Assembly: GCA_002914805.1 (NCBI GenBank)
Contig: JXTB01000101.1
Coordinates: forward strand, 880,640-944,639
Source: Parasponia andersonii
Lineage: Eukaryota; Streptophyta; Magnoliopsida; Rosales; Cannabaceae
Direction: 5' to 3'
DNA: 64,000 nt
Of this stretch, positions 1 to 12,179 are shown in pieces; the first letter of the stretch is position 1; the number at the start of each line of letters is the position of its first letter. Both the position numbers and the translations under genes were made by a program. A model generated the notes under the pieces. It saw nothing but the letters and a program-made list of their open reading frames with translations, was not told the DNA's origin and searched no databases.

Positions 1-3000
1 GCAACTAGCAGGTAATTTATTACAACACTGATTGGTTTTGAATTTATTTCAATATTTCTTGCATATGGGTTTAACAAGCGTCTGGCACCTTAAGTTGTTA
101 GGATACGCCCCTTGTGTAGATATTGTCCGCTTTGGCCCCCGTCCCACAGTTTCCCCCAAAACGCATCTACACAAGAAGGTGGCATCCCTCCTTATAAATG
201 CCAGCAACCATCTCCCTCAAGCTATGTGAGACTACAATTATTTAATGCAATATTTATTGCAGAATTAATATATAACATAGACATCTCAACCTATGGTGTA
301 TCTCTTCACATAACACATGAGCAGTATTATGGATGCATGTACAGCTTTACTATTATTGCCAACAGCCTTGCTGTATCTTGAGATCTTATTATGTTTCTGC
401 AGCAGCTTTGCCAGTGGTAGTGAAGAGGCTAAAGGAATTAGCAATGGTAGCAGAGATGAAGGACTAGGTGGTTGGAGAAGTACTCGTAACCATTCAAGGA
501 AACTGGACAATAATATGCCGGATGCAGCTGGGCCTCTTTCCTGGAAAACCAGTGGTGTTAGAAGCTCTTTTCATCAGCAACATGAAACCAGGTTGGACAG
601 AAGAGATTACAGGAGTAGACGAAACTTCCAGACTAAATGTGATAATCCAGGAGGTCAAAATGCTGCTGTTACAGCTCCTTTTGTCTCTGACATGGAACAG
701 TCAAGTGGACCACCTCGTGCAGAAAAGACTCTTACCAAGAGACTAAAGAAGCAGGGATCACCTTCCAGGAACCATGGTGAATGCTCAAAATCCATTTCTG
801 AAGACTCAGATGTTTTCTTTATTGGTTCATCCAAGGAATCAGCAAACACAAGATCCTCTAGGCCCCCGCATTCTCAAGCTCGGGCCATCTCAGGACAAGT
901 TATTGAACTTGATGCGTTGTCACCTCCGGTCAGACGCTCTACACCCCAAGGTTTAGATTGTGCAAACAATGATGATTCAGATGCCAGGGCAAGACAAGTC
1001 GAAGCAGATGAGATATTGGCTCGTGAACTCCAGGAACAATTATATCACGAGATGCCTATTGTCAGAGGTGGTGAGGTATGTTTTCCCAAAACAGTTTGCT
1101 ATCAATGCCCTGTTTCTATTCTTTGAACTACTCATATTTGTGCACTTTTTAACAGATAGATGAACATTTTGCACGAGCACTACAGTGGCAGGAGAATGGT
1201 ACTTCTGGTGTTGAATCACATCCAGTGAGTGATTTAAATTGTGGGTTATTTGGTAGTTTATGCATACTCCTGAGAGTGACAATTTTAAAGTGTTGATTTT
1301 TTACAATTTTCCACTTTTGCCTTTGGAATGCTATAAGGTTTTATATGAAGGTCAAGTGCTCAAGCTTATGGTTTGCTCCCATGAGGTCTAGGTTCGATTC
1401 CTCATGTGCACAGACCAAGCAATATGCTAGAGTTTCTTGCCTCCCAAAGATTGTAGGATTATCTTGTCTGGTTTAACGACTATTTCTTCCTTGCCATGAC
1501 TTGCTAACACAGTTTGGTTTGTTATTTCTAGAGAGGCTCAATGGTGTCACAGCTACAAAGACAACCTAGGTCAAGGTCTTCTCTGAACCGATCAAATAGG
1601 ACTCAGAATCATCCAAATAGGAGAGCCACTCAGACTCGAGTCCCTAGCTCTAGTAGAATGGCACAGCTGAGGAATCGTATGTACAGGCAGCATTTTGCTG
1701 TATCAAACAGAGGGAGAAACCTTCAATTTCCTTTAGACATGGACTTGGACATGGTATTTTTTTATATCCCTGCTTTTTGTTGCCTTCCTTCCTTTGTTTT
1801 TCTGCATTGTGGATGAAGATGCCAAGCTATAATTTTGAGTGAAATTTTTGATATATTAGACAACCTTAGCTACTGCAATGTTTTTATGAGAGCGCATATA
1901 CCATGTTGCATGCATCTCTAGACATCAGAAAAATGAGAATTACAATTATGAATTTTGAGCAAAAAGGAATTTACAATAGAATTAGATAGTTGATCTCTTT
2001 GATGCATTGGCACTCTATCTTTTACAAGGGAATCAGTATTCCACAATATCTGCTTCTGACAGAAAATTTCTTTGGGTACTTCTAGCTTCAAGGACTAGAA
2101 GATGTGGATACATTTTTCAGACAGACCTTAGAGTTAGCATATGACTTTCCATTTTACAGATGACTTAATTGCAAGTGAAAATGCTGAAATGATTCCTAAG
2201 ATGCATCTTGTCTATATTTTGAATTGGTTATTGCGTTATATGATCACCATCTGTCACAATTACTTGAACATCACACCTAATTAAATATTTATGTGAAGAT
2301 CTATTTGTTAAGAAGCACCTAGTTGTATTATCAGTACCCTACATTGTCGTGGCATGTAGAATATGTATCTGTATTCATGTTCCTTGAGCAAACGTTTGTG
2401 AGCTTTTATCTTATCCTATTTGATAGTAATATCTGCTCCAAGTTTTATCTTATCCCTTTTGATGCTTCTGTGATGATCTTTGACTAATATGATGAGCTAA
2501 CTTGCTCTTTGAGATTAAAAATTTTAACTTACTGGCAAACAAGAACTTAAAACTCTCTGACTGGAAAAATGAGCTTTACTTCCTAAATCCGAAGCAATTC
2601 CTTGATGATATTTGTATCTAAGTGTACTAGTTACTAGTTATTTGGGGCAGATAATGACTTATTCTTCTGGATAATGGAGATACCTAGATACTTTTTTCCT
2701 GTGAGGACTTCTTTTAATAATTTTTATCATTCTTAATACAATTGTCCGATGCAAGTATTATAACTTCTCTATTTTCAATGTACTTTTTAAACATAGTTTC
2801 TTTGCTCCCTTGCAACAGTGAAATTTGACCTCTTGCTTTCTGTTCCAGAGGCTAGATATATTGGAAGCTTTAGAAGCTGCAGTTGGGGACCTTAATGATG
2901 CGGACATGGGTAATTACATTTTTCAAGTTCAACGTGATTTCGACGAGTAAGAATTTTAGTTTCTTTTTCATTAATCTTTTTCTTCTCATGATACTTTTCT

Positions 3001-3948
3001 GAACTCTATTATGTAATTGGAAAACATGCTGCTTGTTTTACATCACTTGTTGTACCAACTGGTTCTCCTATCGATGTAGCACCAGCTACATTATCTGTCT
3101 TTTTGCTAACCTCGTTTACTGGTTTTTGAACTTCAACAGAGTCTTTTAGGGTACTTGCTTTGCTCTCAATATTTCTTATCTCTCCACACTGTATAATTTA
3201 AATAATCGGACCTTAGCTCTAGAAAATATCTCGGATTAAGGTGGGTATTTAAGGCCAGTCAAATGAGGGGTGAAAAGATGTTCTACATTTCTTCCAGCAT
3301 ATATGGAAAACTTTTTTCTCACCACTATAAATGCCTACATCATTTGCTTTTTGGGCAAGAGAAAAGTAAGAAAGAAAGAAAGGTTTCCAATTTATACTTG
3401 ATGTCATCAGTGGAAATTTATTTTGTTTACCTTGTTTTTTTTTTTTTTTTTTTCTTCTTCAAAAGGCCCTTGAATTTCCAAGTCACGGTGACTTTTTTCT
3501 CTTCTCTCAGGAATGATTATGAGATGTTATTAGGCCTTGATGATCAGAATCATCAGCATTCTGGTGCATCAGTTAATCAAATTAACAGTTTGCCCCAGTC
3601 AGTAGTACAGGTTGGTCGGAGCTGCTGCTTTGTCTTTTTTGTCTGTGTCATTCTTACAACTGTGATTTTTCAGCTATTGACTACTGTTTTCTATGTCCAA
3701 CAGACGGAAAACCTTGAAGAAGCTTGTGCAATTTGTTTAGAAAACCCCACCATTGGGGAGACTGTTCGTCATCTCCCTTGCTTGCACAAATTTCACAAAG
3801 ATGTAAGGACTCGTTCTTGTGAAGATTGCTTTTTAGTGCAAAACAATTCTTCATAAATCTGACTTTTTTTTCCTCCTTTGACCAGTGTATCGATCCATGG
3901 CTCAGCCGAAGAACATCATGCCCAATTTGCAAGTGTTCCATCGCTTAG
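1..3948 (+). CDS. RING-H2 E3 ubiquitin ligase, 5' part missing (8 exons in window)
   Basis: Exons inferred from GT-AG sites and frame: 1-11, 403-1075, 1156-1224, 1532-1753, 2849-2946, 3511-3610, 3704-3802 and 3886-3948 (stop TAG). They join in phase to 444 residues; the true N-terminus lies left of the window. The last two exons encode a C3H2C3 RING: CAICLE, then CLHKFH, then CIDPWL and CPIC, with the intron at 3803-3885 falling just before the sixth zinc ligand. This domain class recruits an E2 and transfers ubiquitin to substrates. Upstream the protein is low-complexity, Ser/Arg/Gln-rich and probably disordered. Two short helical segments (LARELQEQL near 1020, HFARALQWQ near 1170) repeat an alpha-x-LQ pattern, and an acidic-flanked DVFFIG (809-826) and VIELD (899-913) resemble SUMO-interacting motifs. 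The family resembles plant RLIM-like ligases. Substrate and exact orthologue are unknown. The RING assignment is firm; exon 1-11 is less certain because only 11 bases are visible. Confidence 0.88.
106..232. mobile_element. TRIM-like LTR fragment inside first visible intron
   Basis: This GC-richer block in an AT-rich intron contains TTGTCCGCTTTGGCCC, then AAAACGCATCTACACAAG and a CTTATAAATGC TATA-like stretch. That order (TTGTCCGCTTTGG, AAAACGCGTCTA, CTTATAAA) is what I recall from LTRs of plant TRIM elements. Ends and target-site duplication are not clear, so it is probably a fragment. Confidence 0.45.
1345..1470 (+). repeat. tRNA-derived SINE-like sequence in intron
   Basis: The intron between 1225 and 1531 holds GGTTCGATTCC at 1391-1401, a good match to a pol III B box, preceded by GTCAAGTGCTCAAGCTTATGG, which resembles the head of tRNA-derived plant SINEs. 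No cloverleaf can be completed, so this is not called a tRNA gene. Boundaries are approximate. Confidence 0.35.
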
Positions 3949-5633
3949 ATTGTATTTGATCTCAGCGCTTGAGCCATGTTGGTAAAGCAGATCAATTTAA
4001 ATTCGGCAAGAAATTATATTTTGGATTTTGGGTTTTAAGGTAAACCACAGATGCAATTGTTTTTCTCCTATGAATTACGTTGTAGCAAAAGTTCTACAAA
4101 ATTGCGCAAGACAGGCCGTGTTATTGATCTATTGTTCAACCGAAAAATGGTTTAAGTTGTATATTGAATTAGGATTTATCTGAACTTGTGCTGAGAATAG
4201 GTGCATTACGCATCGTTTTGAATGAATTTCTGGTCTCATGTCCACCATAGCTCGCTCATAGTTTTGGTTCGCTGAAACAAAACCCGCCAATGAAAGGGGG
4301 ACCAGGTGAGGACCATGCTACCACATTTGGTCTTATACCATATAGTAAAGTAATTGCCCTGTAAATTATTCTTCTCTTTCTTGTGCATCAATCTCTAGAT
4401 TCTGCCCCATTTTGGGTGCCTAGATGGTTAGAGACTATTACATTCTCTAACCAGAGTTTCCTTGAAAATTAAGACCTAAAATTGGAGTTTAGCGCTGTGG
4501 TCCAAAGTGGGAAACGATAGCTGTTTTGTAGTTGTTGGTTGTTCAGATGTGAAATTAATATTTAAGTTACGTGTTGGAGTGGAAATTGACGACGTTGTAG
4601 TAGGGTGTTGTGGAAATTCTCAAATTAAGCTACGAGATGTTGGCAAGTGATAATGACATGAAAAGATCTTGTTGGATTATTAGAATGCCAAAGGAAACCT
4701 GGCAAGTGATAATGATATGAAAAGATCTTATTGGATTGTTAGAATGCTAAAAGGAAACCTCATCTAGATAATCATTTCTATAGTTCATAATAACATTTGC
4801 GTGTGGGTTTCCTGCAAGGCCGCGACAGAATTCCTTCTAGGAGTTTTGTCACGGTGAGACGGAGTCATTTGAACGGGGCTGTCCTTAGCCGTGGCACCAT
4901 AGTAGCCAGTGGCCAGTTTAGTATTGTACTATGTTGCAGCTGTGACCTAATCATATTGTAGTTGTGATGTGAGGTAGTCACATTATAGCAGTAAAAAATA
5001 ACTGGGAGAAAAAATGTCTGTGTGCTCTAAAATGTTCTAAAATGTTATTTTAAATAATTTGAGATTGTGTGTTCCAAAATGTTATTTTAAATAATTATAT
5101 TATAATAGCAGAATCAATTTTAAAAAATAACTCCTAATTTGCTTATCAAATTATGCTTTAAAATAGAGGTTAGATAATAATTTTTAAAATTTGCTGACCA
5201 AAGTAATAACTTTGCAAATGTCTCTTTCTTCTCATTTTTTCTCTATATGCTTTTAAAAGTTAAAAACAGAATCAAAAAATAATTTCAAACGAGCTTATTT
5301 GCCCCAATTTAATGTATCTTCTGTTTTAAAATTGTTGTTGATTCGTGTGAAATCCACGTCAATAGAAAGCCATAATCCGATCTTCTTCTGAAATTGTTCT
5401 AAGATTGCTTCAAGATGTGTCATTTTCAGAGCTCAAGACTCGCATTGAAAGCCACGATAACAGATAGCCATGATCCGCGCCAGTGGTGCATATTGTGGAT
5501 GTGGAACGCTTAATATCAAAAAAATGTTTCAAGATCAATTTGTTTCCCAAAAATGTTTCAAATTAATTCAATATACGTATTATTTTTATGAATGTTAAAA
5601 GATCAAATCCGTCATTGAGCTCATGAATATTAT
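3949..5633. other. 3' flank of RING gene and AT-rich spacer
   Basis: This stretch holds the presumed 3' UTR of the RING gene and AT-rich spacer up to the target-site duplication of the Tat element. No ORF with recognisable protein features was seen. The only structure noted is the tandem duplication at 4642-4760. Confidence 0.6.
4642..4760. repeat. 59/60-bp tandem duplication
   Basis: Two adjacent copies (4642-4700 and 4701-4760) begin GGCAAGTGATAATGA and end GGAAACCT. They differ at a few positions and by one inserted base. Recent local duplication is the simplest reading. Confidence 0.9.
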
Positions 5634-5638
5634 GTTAT

Positions 5639-6441
5639 TGTGGGACCCGTTCCTAAAACATATACCACGTAGACGATTAAGTGGCAGAACAGATCACTAG
5701 CGGAGCACACCGTCCGACACGTGTCCAGAGTGACTGATTAAAGGCCACGCGAGTCGCATGTGGTACTGCATAAGCCCATGGGCTGTCCGAGGTCAGGGCC
5801 GAACCCATCCCAGACCCTAGATGGATTCGGCCCAGTCCGATTCTTACCTCGACAGCTAGAGGTTGGGAGCCTCAAGGGTCTTCCGCCAGAATACCGTGGG
5901 AAGCAACTCACCACTCTAAGACAGACAGAGCATTTAATGAGATCCTGGGTAGGTGCGCACATTGGGCAAGTCATCCTGACAGAGCAGCGGCTTATTAAAA
6001 TCTCACCCTCGACAGGCTGGAGTCATAGGGGACGGCGGAAAACAGGCCGTGACGATGCAAGGGAGGTCACGGTAGTCACGACCCGTGATTTCTGGAGTAA
6101 GTCTTGATGGAAAAAGGTATTCGATCATTGATTTGAGAGCTAAAAAGTTCCTAGTTCCAGGATTATATATATAAGCCTTGTTTCCTCCCTAAAGAGATAT
6201 ACAAGAGACAATATAATATACAAAAAAACGTTTATAGAGAAAAATTAAATCATTGCTGTTCAATCTCAGGGATAAATCACTGACTTAAGCATCAGAGAGT
6301 CTTTGCAGGTGGCCACCCCCGCCTCTCTGTCTCAGCTTGAAGCTAAAGACATTCCGGGATAGCAAGGATACGTTGACAGTTGGTGAATACCTCGTCAGCA
6401 GTTTAGAGACACGTGGACGGCTGGTAAGAATAACACCAACA
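5639..6441 (+). repeat. 5' LTR of Tat element
   Basis: It begins TGTGGGACCC and ends CACCAACA, matching the 3' LTR in length (803 bp) and both ends. A TATA-like TATATATATAAG lies near 6165-6174 and is conserved in the other LTR near 18038-18048, so it is the probable element promoter. The 5 bases before it are GTTAT. Confidence 0.95.
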
Positions 6442-6444
6442 GTT

Positions 6445-6462
6445 TGGTGCCGTCTGTGGGAA
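6445..6462 (+). other. Primer-binding site of Tat element
   Basis: TGGTGCCGTCTGTGGGAA starts 3 bases after the 5' LTR. It begins TGG as expected for pairing with a tRNA CCA end. The TGGCGCCGTCTGTGGGAA type is common in this clade; the tRNA partner was not identified here. Confidence 0.75.
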
Positions 6463-6466
6463 TCAG

Positions 6467-8155
6467 ATGAGCACGAGAGAAGAAACAGGAGCCCCACGAT
6501 CGCGCTCTCCCCGAACAAAAGGCCATACAACATCGAATGGCACCCTCAAGAATGACAACCAGGAGCACACGTCCTGACGCCGAAGGGAGCTCCCGAGAAG
6601 GATGATCAGTTCTGGAGCAAAAGCTAGACCAAACGCTTGCCGCCCTGGCAGAAACAAACCGGAAGGCAGAGATAGCTCACGAGGCCGTCCTGGGTTTAAA
6701 AGACGAAGTCGCGGAGGTGCGTAGAGATAACACCCGCCTCGAAGAGCTGTTGGCAAGCGAAGCCATGAGCGGGCGAAGGGAGGACTTTGACGAAGAGGTC
6801 CAACAAGAATCCAGGGGCCAACCGCCGATAGAAGTCCCCGCCCTATCCAGATCGCGGATGCAGGGGGAGCGGCAGAGCCAGACAAGGCCTTTTTGGGCCA
6901 GAGCAGTGTTGGACAGAAGGCACTCGGAAGGCCCAGTAGGTGCACTTCCTAACTGGAAACAAGAGATGATGACAAAGCTAAGTAAGAGGCTCGGAGCCCA
7001 TCACAGCCAGATCCCTGATGATCTGGCAGAGCAGACCGTGCGAGGAATCAATCGGACGGCCTTTGCCAATTGGATCCAGTTGGAACCCAAGCCGAAGGAC
7101 TTCACAACCCCAACCTTCAGACCATTCGAGGGAAAGACTGACCCCCTCGATCACATATACCACTTCCAACAGAAGATGGCCTTGGAGACCAGGGACGAGG
7201 CTGTGACTTGCAAAGTCTTCTCCACCACCCTGGCAGGGCCGGCACTGCTGTGGTTCAGACAACTCCCAGAGAAGTCCATAAACGGGTTTGAAGACTTTTG
7301 CAAACTGTTCTTAAAGCAGTACGCGAGCGCCCGGAGGCAGCAGAAAACCATGCGAAACCTTGATCGGTTGAAGCAATCTGCGAGCGAGTCTCTAAGAGAA
7401 TACTTGTCGTGTTTCCTGAAGGTAATGTCCTCGGTGCACAACGCCGACTCGGTGCAAGCCGCGAGCTCGTTCGTCAGGGGCCTACAGCCAAGGTCGATGC
7501 TGTCGGACCATCTGTTATTGAATTTGCCGTACGACATGGCAGATGTCCAGGCAAAGTCAGAGGGGGAATTTAGGGTGCTGGAAAGCCACAAGAAAGCGCC
7601 CAAGGTCTTTGCCGCGAAAACAACGGCGCTGGTGCAAACCTCGGTCCCGCAAAGATTGAATAGACCTACGTTGCCCCAGGGGCCATCTCTGAAGCAAGAA
7701 GCCCCAGCTTGAGGCGGTCAAGAGAGCGGTAAGAAGAGGAAGACATTTAAGAATCATCTGCCAAAATATGAGCTCAACACACCGATCGACGTGATCTACC
7801 TCCAGAACAAGGATAGAGGCATTTTCAAAGACCCGCCCAAGTCCGGTGTTCCTGATCGTATGAAAAACAAGAGCAGGTACTGCCAATTTCATAGAGATCA
7901 CGGGCATGATACCGTCAACTGTCGCAGCCTTTATGCGCAGGTTATGATGGCAATCCAAGCTGGAAAATTGAAGCAGTACATAAAGACGGGAAAGGACCAG
8001 TCGAAAGAAGGCACAGTCAGACCCGAGAAGGGAAATTAGACCCAAGCCTCCAAGTCAGGAGAACAAACTCTGAGGATAGTTCCAATGATCATAGGCAGAT
8101 CGGACTGGCCTAGGGTCAGGAGGATAAGGAAAAGTACCGAAAGAGGACCGAGGAA
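6467..8155 (+). pseudogene. Decayed gag of Tat element
   Basis: An ATG at 6467 opens a short basic N-terminus that stops after about 42 codons. The main reading continues in another frame from about 6609 to 7712 and resumes after one TGA, in the same frame, to 8039. It holds a charged helical start, the Retrotrans_gag core (FRPFEGKTDPLDH near 7120, LLWFRQLP near 7250) and a knuckle YCQFHRDHGHDTVNC near 7878-7922, spaced C-x2-H-x4-H-x4-C. Gag packages element RNA into particles. At least one frameshift and several stops show it is dead. The GCT-TGA stop at 7712 looks like CGA mutated to TGA. Confidence 0.85.
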
Positions 8156-8170
8156 AGGGTTAAGCGCCTG

Positions 8171-11100
8171 ATGGGGATAAGCCATTCCGTGAACCATATG
8201 ACGACGGAAGAAAGCTACACCTCGGCCGCCCCCATCGCCTTCACCCAGCAAGACCTGACCATGGTGCGCCTGCCTCATAACGACCCCTTGGTGATTAAGC
8301 TGCAGATTGATTCCGCATTAGTCGGGAGGGTCCTAATCGACGGCGGAAGCAGCATCGATGTCCTGTTCCTTAGCACATTCGAGAGCATGGGCCTAGATCG
8401 AAACGCGCTCAGGCCGACCTGTCAGACGCTGTTCGCCTTTAACGGCGCTAGGGACAGCCCCTTAGGCGTCGTGACTCTGAAGGTCTGCGTCGCGAAAAGA
8501 TGCCTGGACGTGGATTTCGTCGTCATCGACTGCTAGTCTTCCTTCAACGTCATCATGGGGAGAGGATGGATCCACGCCATACATGGGGTCGCCTACACCC
8601 TTCACTAGGTCTTGAGATGTCTATCAAAGGACGACACTTACACGATAGATGTTAAAGAAGACCAGGCCTCTGTGAAGGATTGTTTTTCAATCGCCCTGGG
8701 TGGGTCCGAAGCGAACGCGAGCACCTCGACGGGGGACAAATAGCAATCAAAGGACCGCCTGCCGGCGTACATGAAGCGGATCGAAGAGGAGTCCGACGGG
8801 TCAGAATCCACGATTAAAGAGCTAGTGGCGGTCCCTTTGAAAGAGGCAGAGCTGGGGAAGGTAGTCTTAATCGGGGCCCTGCTGCCCGAGGAAGAAAAGA
8901 GCGAACTGTTGGGATTCCTTAGGCAGAATGAAGATGTCTTCGCATGGTCCTACGATGACATGCCCGAGATAGACCCCGCACACGCCTGCCACCGATTGAA
9001 TGCAGACCCTAATTTCCCTTTGGTCAGGCAGAGGCCCCGAAGGTTTGCGCCGGAGAAAAACAGAGCGATCAATAAGGAGGTAGAGACGCTACTAACAAAC
9101 GACCTAATCATGGAATGTGTATATCCGTGCTGCGTCTCCAATCCAGTGGTGGTGAAGAAGAAAAATGGCGATGACTGCACCTGCATAGACTTCACTAACC
9201 TAAACAAGGCCTGCCCGAAGGACAGCTTCCCCCTGCCAAGGATCAACCAAATGGTCGATGCTACTGCTGGCTTTGACAGGATGAGCTTCTTGGACGCCTA
9301 CTCTGGATACAACCAGATTCCTCTATACAAGGAAGACCAGATCCACACGGTGTTCATCATGGAGCGAGGTCTGTACTGTTATAAGTGCATGCCTTTCAGC
9401 TTGAAGAACGCATGGGCGACCTACCAAAGGCTTATGAACAAAATGTTCGCTGAGCTACTCGGGAAGACGATGGAAGTCTACATCGACGACATGGTCGTAA
9501 AGAGCAAGGAGGCCTCGGACCATCTGGGACACTTGGATGAATGTTTTCAAATCCTGAGGCGATACCGGATGCGTCTGAACCCCAAGAAGTGCGTGTTTGG
9601 GGTGTCTTCCTGCCAGTTCCTGGGACATATTATGAGCAGAAGGGACATCGAGGCCAACCCGACCTAGTTGTCCTCTATCGCAGACGAGAAAAGACCCTCG
9701 ACCGTTCGGGAGGTCCAGCACCTGACCGGGAAGATAGCCGCCCTCAGCCGTTTTGTCTCCAAGATGTCCGACCGATGTAAGCCATTCTTCCAGTACATAA
9801 AGAAAAGCCCCANNNNGGTCGTCTGGGGGGAGGAGCAGGACAGGGCACTGACAGAGCTCAAGCTGTACTTAAGCCATTCGCCTATCCTAGCTTCCCCAGC
9901 AGAAGGGCAGCGCCTGTACGCGTATTTGGCAGTGTCGGAAGTAGCGATCAGTGCCGTGTTGTTCGTCGAGGAAGACGGCAAGCAGAAGCCTGTGTTTTAC
10001 ACGAGCCGCATGCTCCTGGACGCCAAAACACGATATAGTATGGCAGAGAGACTGGTCCTAGCTTTGGTCAATGCAAAGAAGAGACTCAGGCAATACTTCG
10101 AGGCGCACCTGGTAACGGTGTACACAGATTTCCCCATTAAGCAAATCTTAGCCAAGCCGGACCTGTTGGGACGACTAACCAAGTGGGCTATCGAGCTGGG
10201 ATATACGACGTCGAATATCGGCCTCGAATAGTGAAGAAAGGGCAAGTCATGGCAGACTTCTTAGTGGAAATCCAGTCCTTCGGCGAGCCGCACGACCCGC
10301 TACAAACGTCCCCGCCTCACACCCTTCAGCCTGGACCCTCTACACTGACAGATCCACGAACGCCTCAGGGTCAAGTATCGGAATAGTCTTGCAGACTCCG
10401 GCAGGACTCAAGGTAGAGAAAGCTTTGAGGCTCAATTTCCAGGTGACGAACAATGAGCCGGAGTACGAGGCGCTAATGCAAGGCCTTGAATTGGCTATGC
10501 ACTTCGGAATAGAGGACATCATAGTAAAAACTTACTCCCAGTTGATCATGGGTCAGGTCAGGGGAGACTTCGAAGTAAAAGAGCCAAGGTTGCATAGGTA
10601 CTTCTCCCGGGTAATGGGGGCGAAAGCCCGTTTCAGCAGGTTTGATATCGGACAAATACCCAGAGAGATGAACTAAAAGGCCAATGAATTAGCCAAAAGC
10701 GCGTCGATAGGGGGAGCAATTGAACATACGGAGATTCTACCAGAGGGCGAAAATGCAAAAGGCCCCTTGGAAGCCCCCGCGCGCCACGTATTTGCAACCG
10801 ACTCCGAGGATGAGGGCTGGATGAGACCCATCGCCCAATATCTGGTGTCGGGGAACCTGCCCGCAGACCCCCAAAAAGCGAGGTCGATCAGACTGAAAAC
10901 TGCCCAGTATTCTATGGTGGCGGACCGACTGTATAGGAGATCAACGATGGGACCAATGCTGAGGTGCGTAGGCCCCATCGAGGCGCAGAAACTGATGGAG
11001 GAAATTCACGAAGGAGCGTGTGACAACCACTCTGGCAGGCGCAACCTCGCCCACAAGGCCTTGACTGCCGGGTACTTCTGGCCATACATGATGACCGATG

Positions 11101-12051
11101 CGGCCCAGTTTGTCAAGAAATGTGACAAGTGCCAGAGGTTCGCCCCTATGAAGCGCCAACCCGTTGAGGAACTCCATTCGAACATAACTCCTTGGCCTTT
11201 CGCTAAATGGGTCTGGACATCGTCGGAGAACTCCCTAGAAGTCCAAGGGGAAAAAGATATGTCCTGTTGGCCACTGATTATTTCACCACATGGGTAGAAG
11301 CTTAACTGTCAATAAGGCAGACACGATTAACGTCATTTGAAAAAATATAATCTGCCGGTACAGGATCACGAGAGAGATACACGCTGATCACGGCACGCAG
11401 TTCCAGAACGCGAAGCTAAAGGCACTGTGTGAGTTGTATGATATAAGGCTCAGCTTCTCATCCATAAATTACCCTCAGGGGAACGGCCAAGCAGAAGCAA
11501 CGAACAAGGCCATATTCAGCAATATAAAAAAGAACTTGCAGGAGGCTAAAAGGGGGTGGTTAGAAGAGCTACCGGCCATTGTGTGGGCCCATCGAACCAC
11601 GGAGCGGAGGTCGACAGGAAGAACACCATTCGCCATGGTCTACGGATCGGAAGCTGTGATCCCAACAGAGATTGGCCTCCCGATCCTTCGCTCCGAAGTG
11701 GTGAGAGACGCCTCACTGAATGAGCAGCAGCTAAGCCGCAACACAGACCTCCTGGAAGAAACAAGGGACATGGCCCTGGTCCATCTGGCCTCGTACCATC
11801 AGCAGGTCAGGTCCTACTATGCAAAGAAGGTTGGCGCTTGTCAATTTAACGCCGGCGAATGGGTCTTGAAGGTCAGAACGGGGAATTCCTCGAAGCTAGA
11901 CTCTAACTGGGTCGGGCCTTACGAGGTAATCAAGGTGCTTAACAATGGTGTATATGTCCTGAAAGAACTCAAGACCGGGAAGAGCCTGCCAAGCACGTGG
12001 AACGCCCAACACCTGAAGAAGTATTACGTATTAGATGCGTGTAAATGCTGT
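8171..12051 (+). pseudogene. Decayed pol (protease, RT, RNase H, aRNH, integrase) of Tat element
   Basis: Domains in order: protease with LIDGGSS (8333-8353); reverse transcriptase from about 8990, with FLDAYSGYNQI and the catalytic YIDD at 9479-9490; RNase H (about 9820-10230); a second, archaeal-type RNase H starting WTLYTD near 10340 with NNEPEYEAL; integrase zinc finger (H...H...CDKCQRF near 11120), catalytic core with LDIVGE, ADHGTQF and GQAEATNK, and C-terminus to KKYYV near 12030. In-frame stops lie near 8535, 8606, 8743 and 9667, all in one frame, and another follows MN near 10676. Frame changes occur near 10230, 10340 and 11210. In aRNH the usual DSQ aspartate is Tyr (TAC at 10533-10535). 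The polyprotein cannot be made. Confidence 0.93.
9813..9816. other. 4-base run of N
   Basis: Four undetermined bases inside the RNase H region. The frame is the same on both sides, so the placeholder does not add a frameshift if its length is right. Confidence 0.99.
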
Positions 12052-12179
12052 AAGACACATGTGAATGCTTGTATTATTAAACAGCTTAATTCCAAAACAG
12101 GTGAGGGTTCCCGCTCCACGGATTTATGCTTTGGATTGCTATATAAAAGGGTCTGCCACGGGCGATTTGCGTAAAAGTT

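Noticed and set aside
1391..1401. A tRNA gene at the B-box-like GGTTCGATTCC
   Set aside because: No acceptor stem or anticodon arm can be formed around it; a SINE-like remnant is more likely.
5760..6107. A 115-codon ORF in the 5' LTR
   Set aside because: Inside the LTR and not kept open in the 3' LTR copy.
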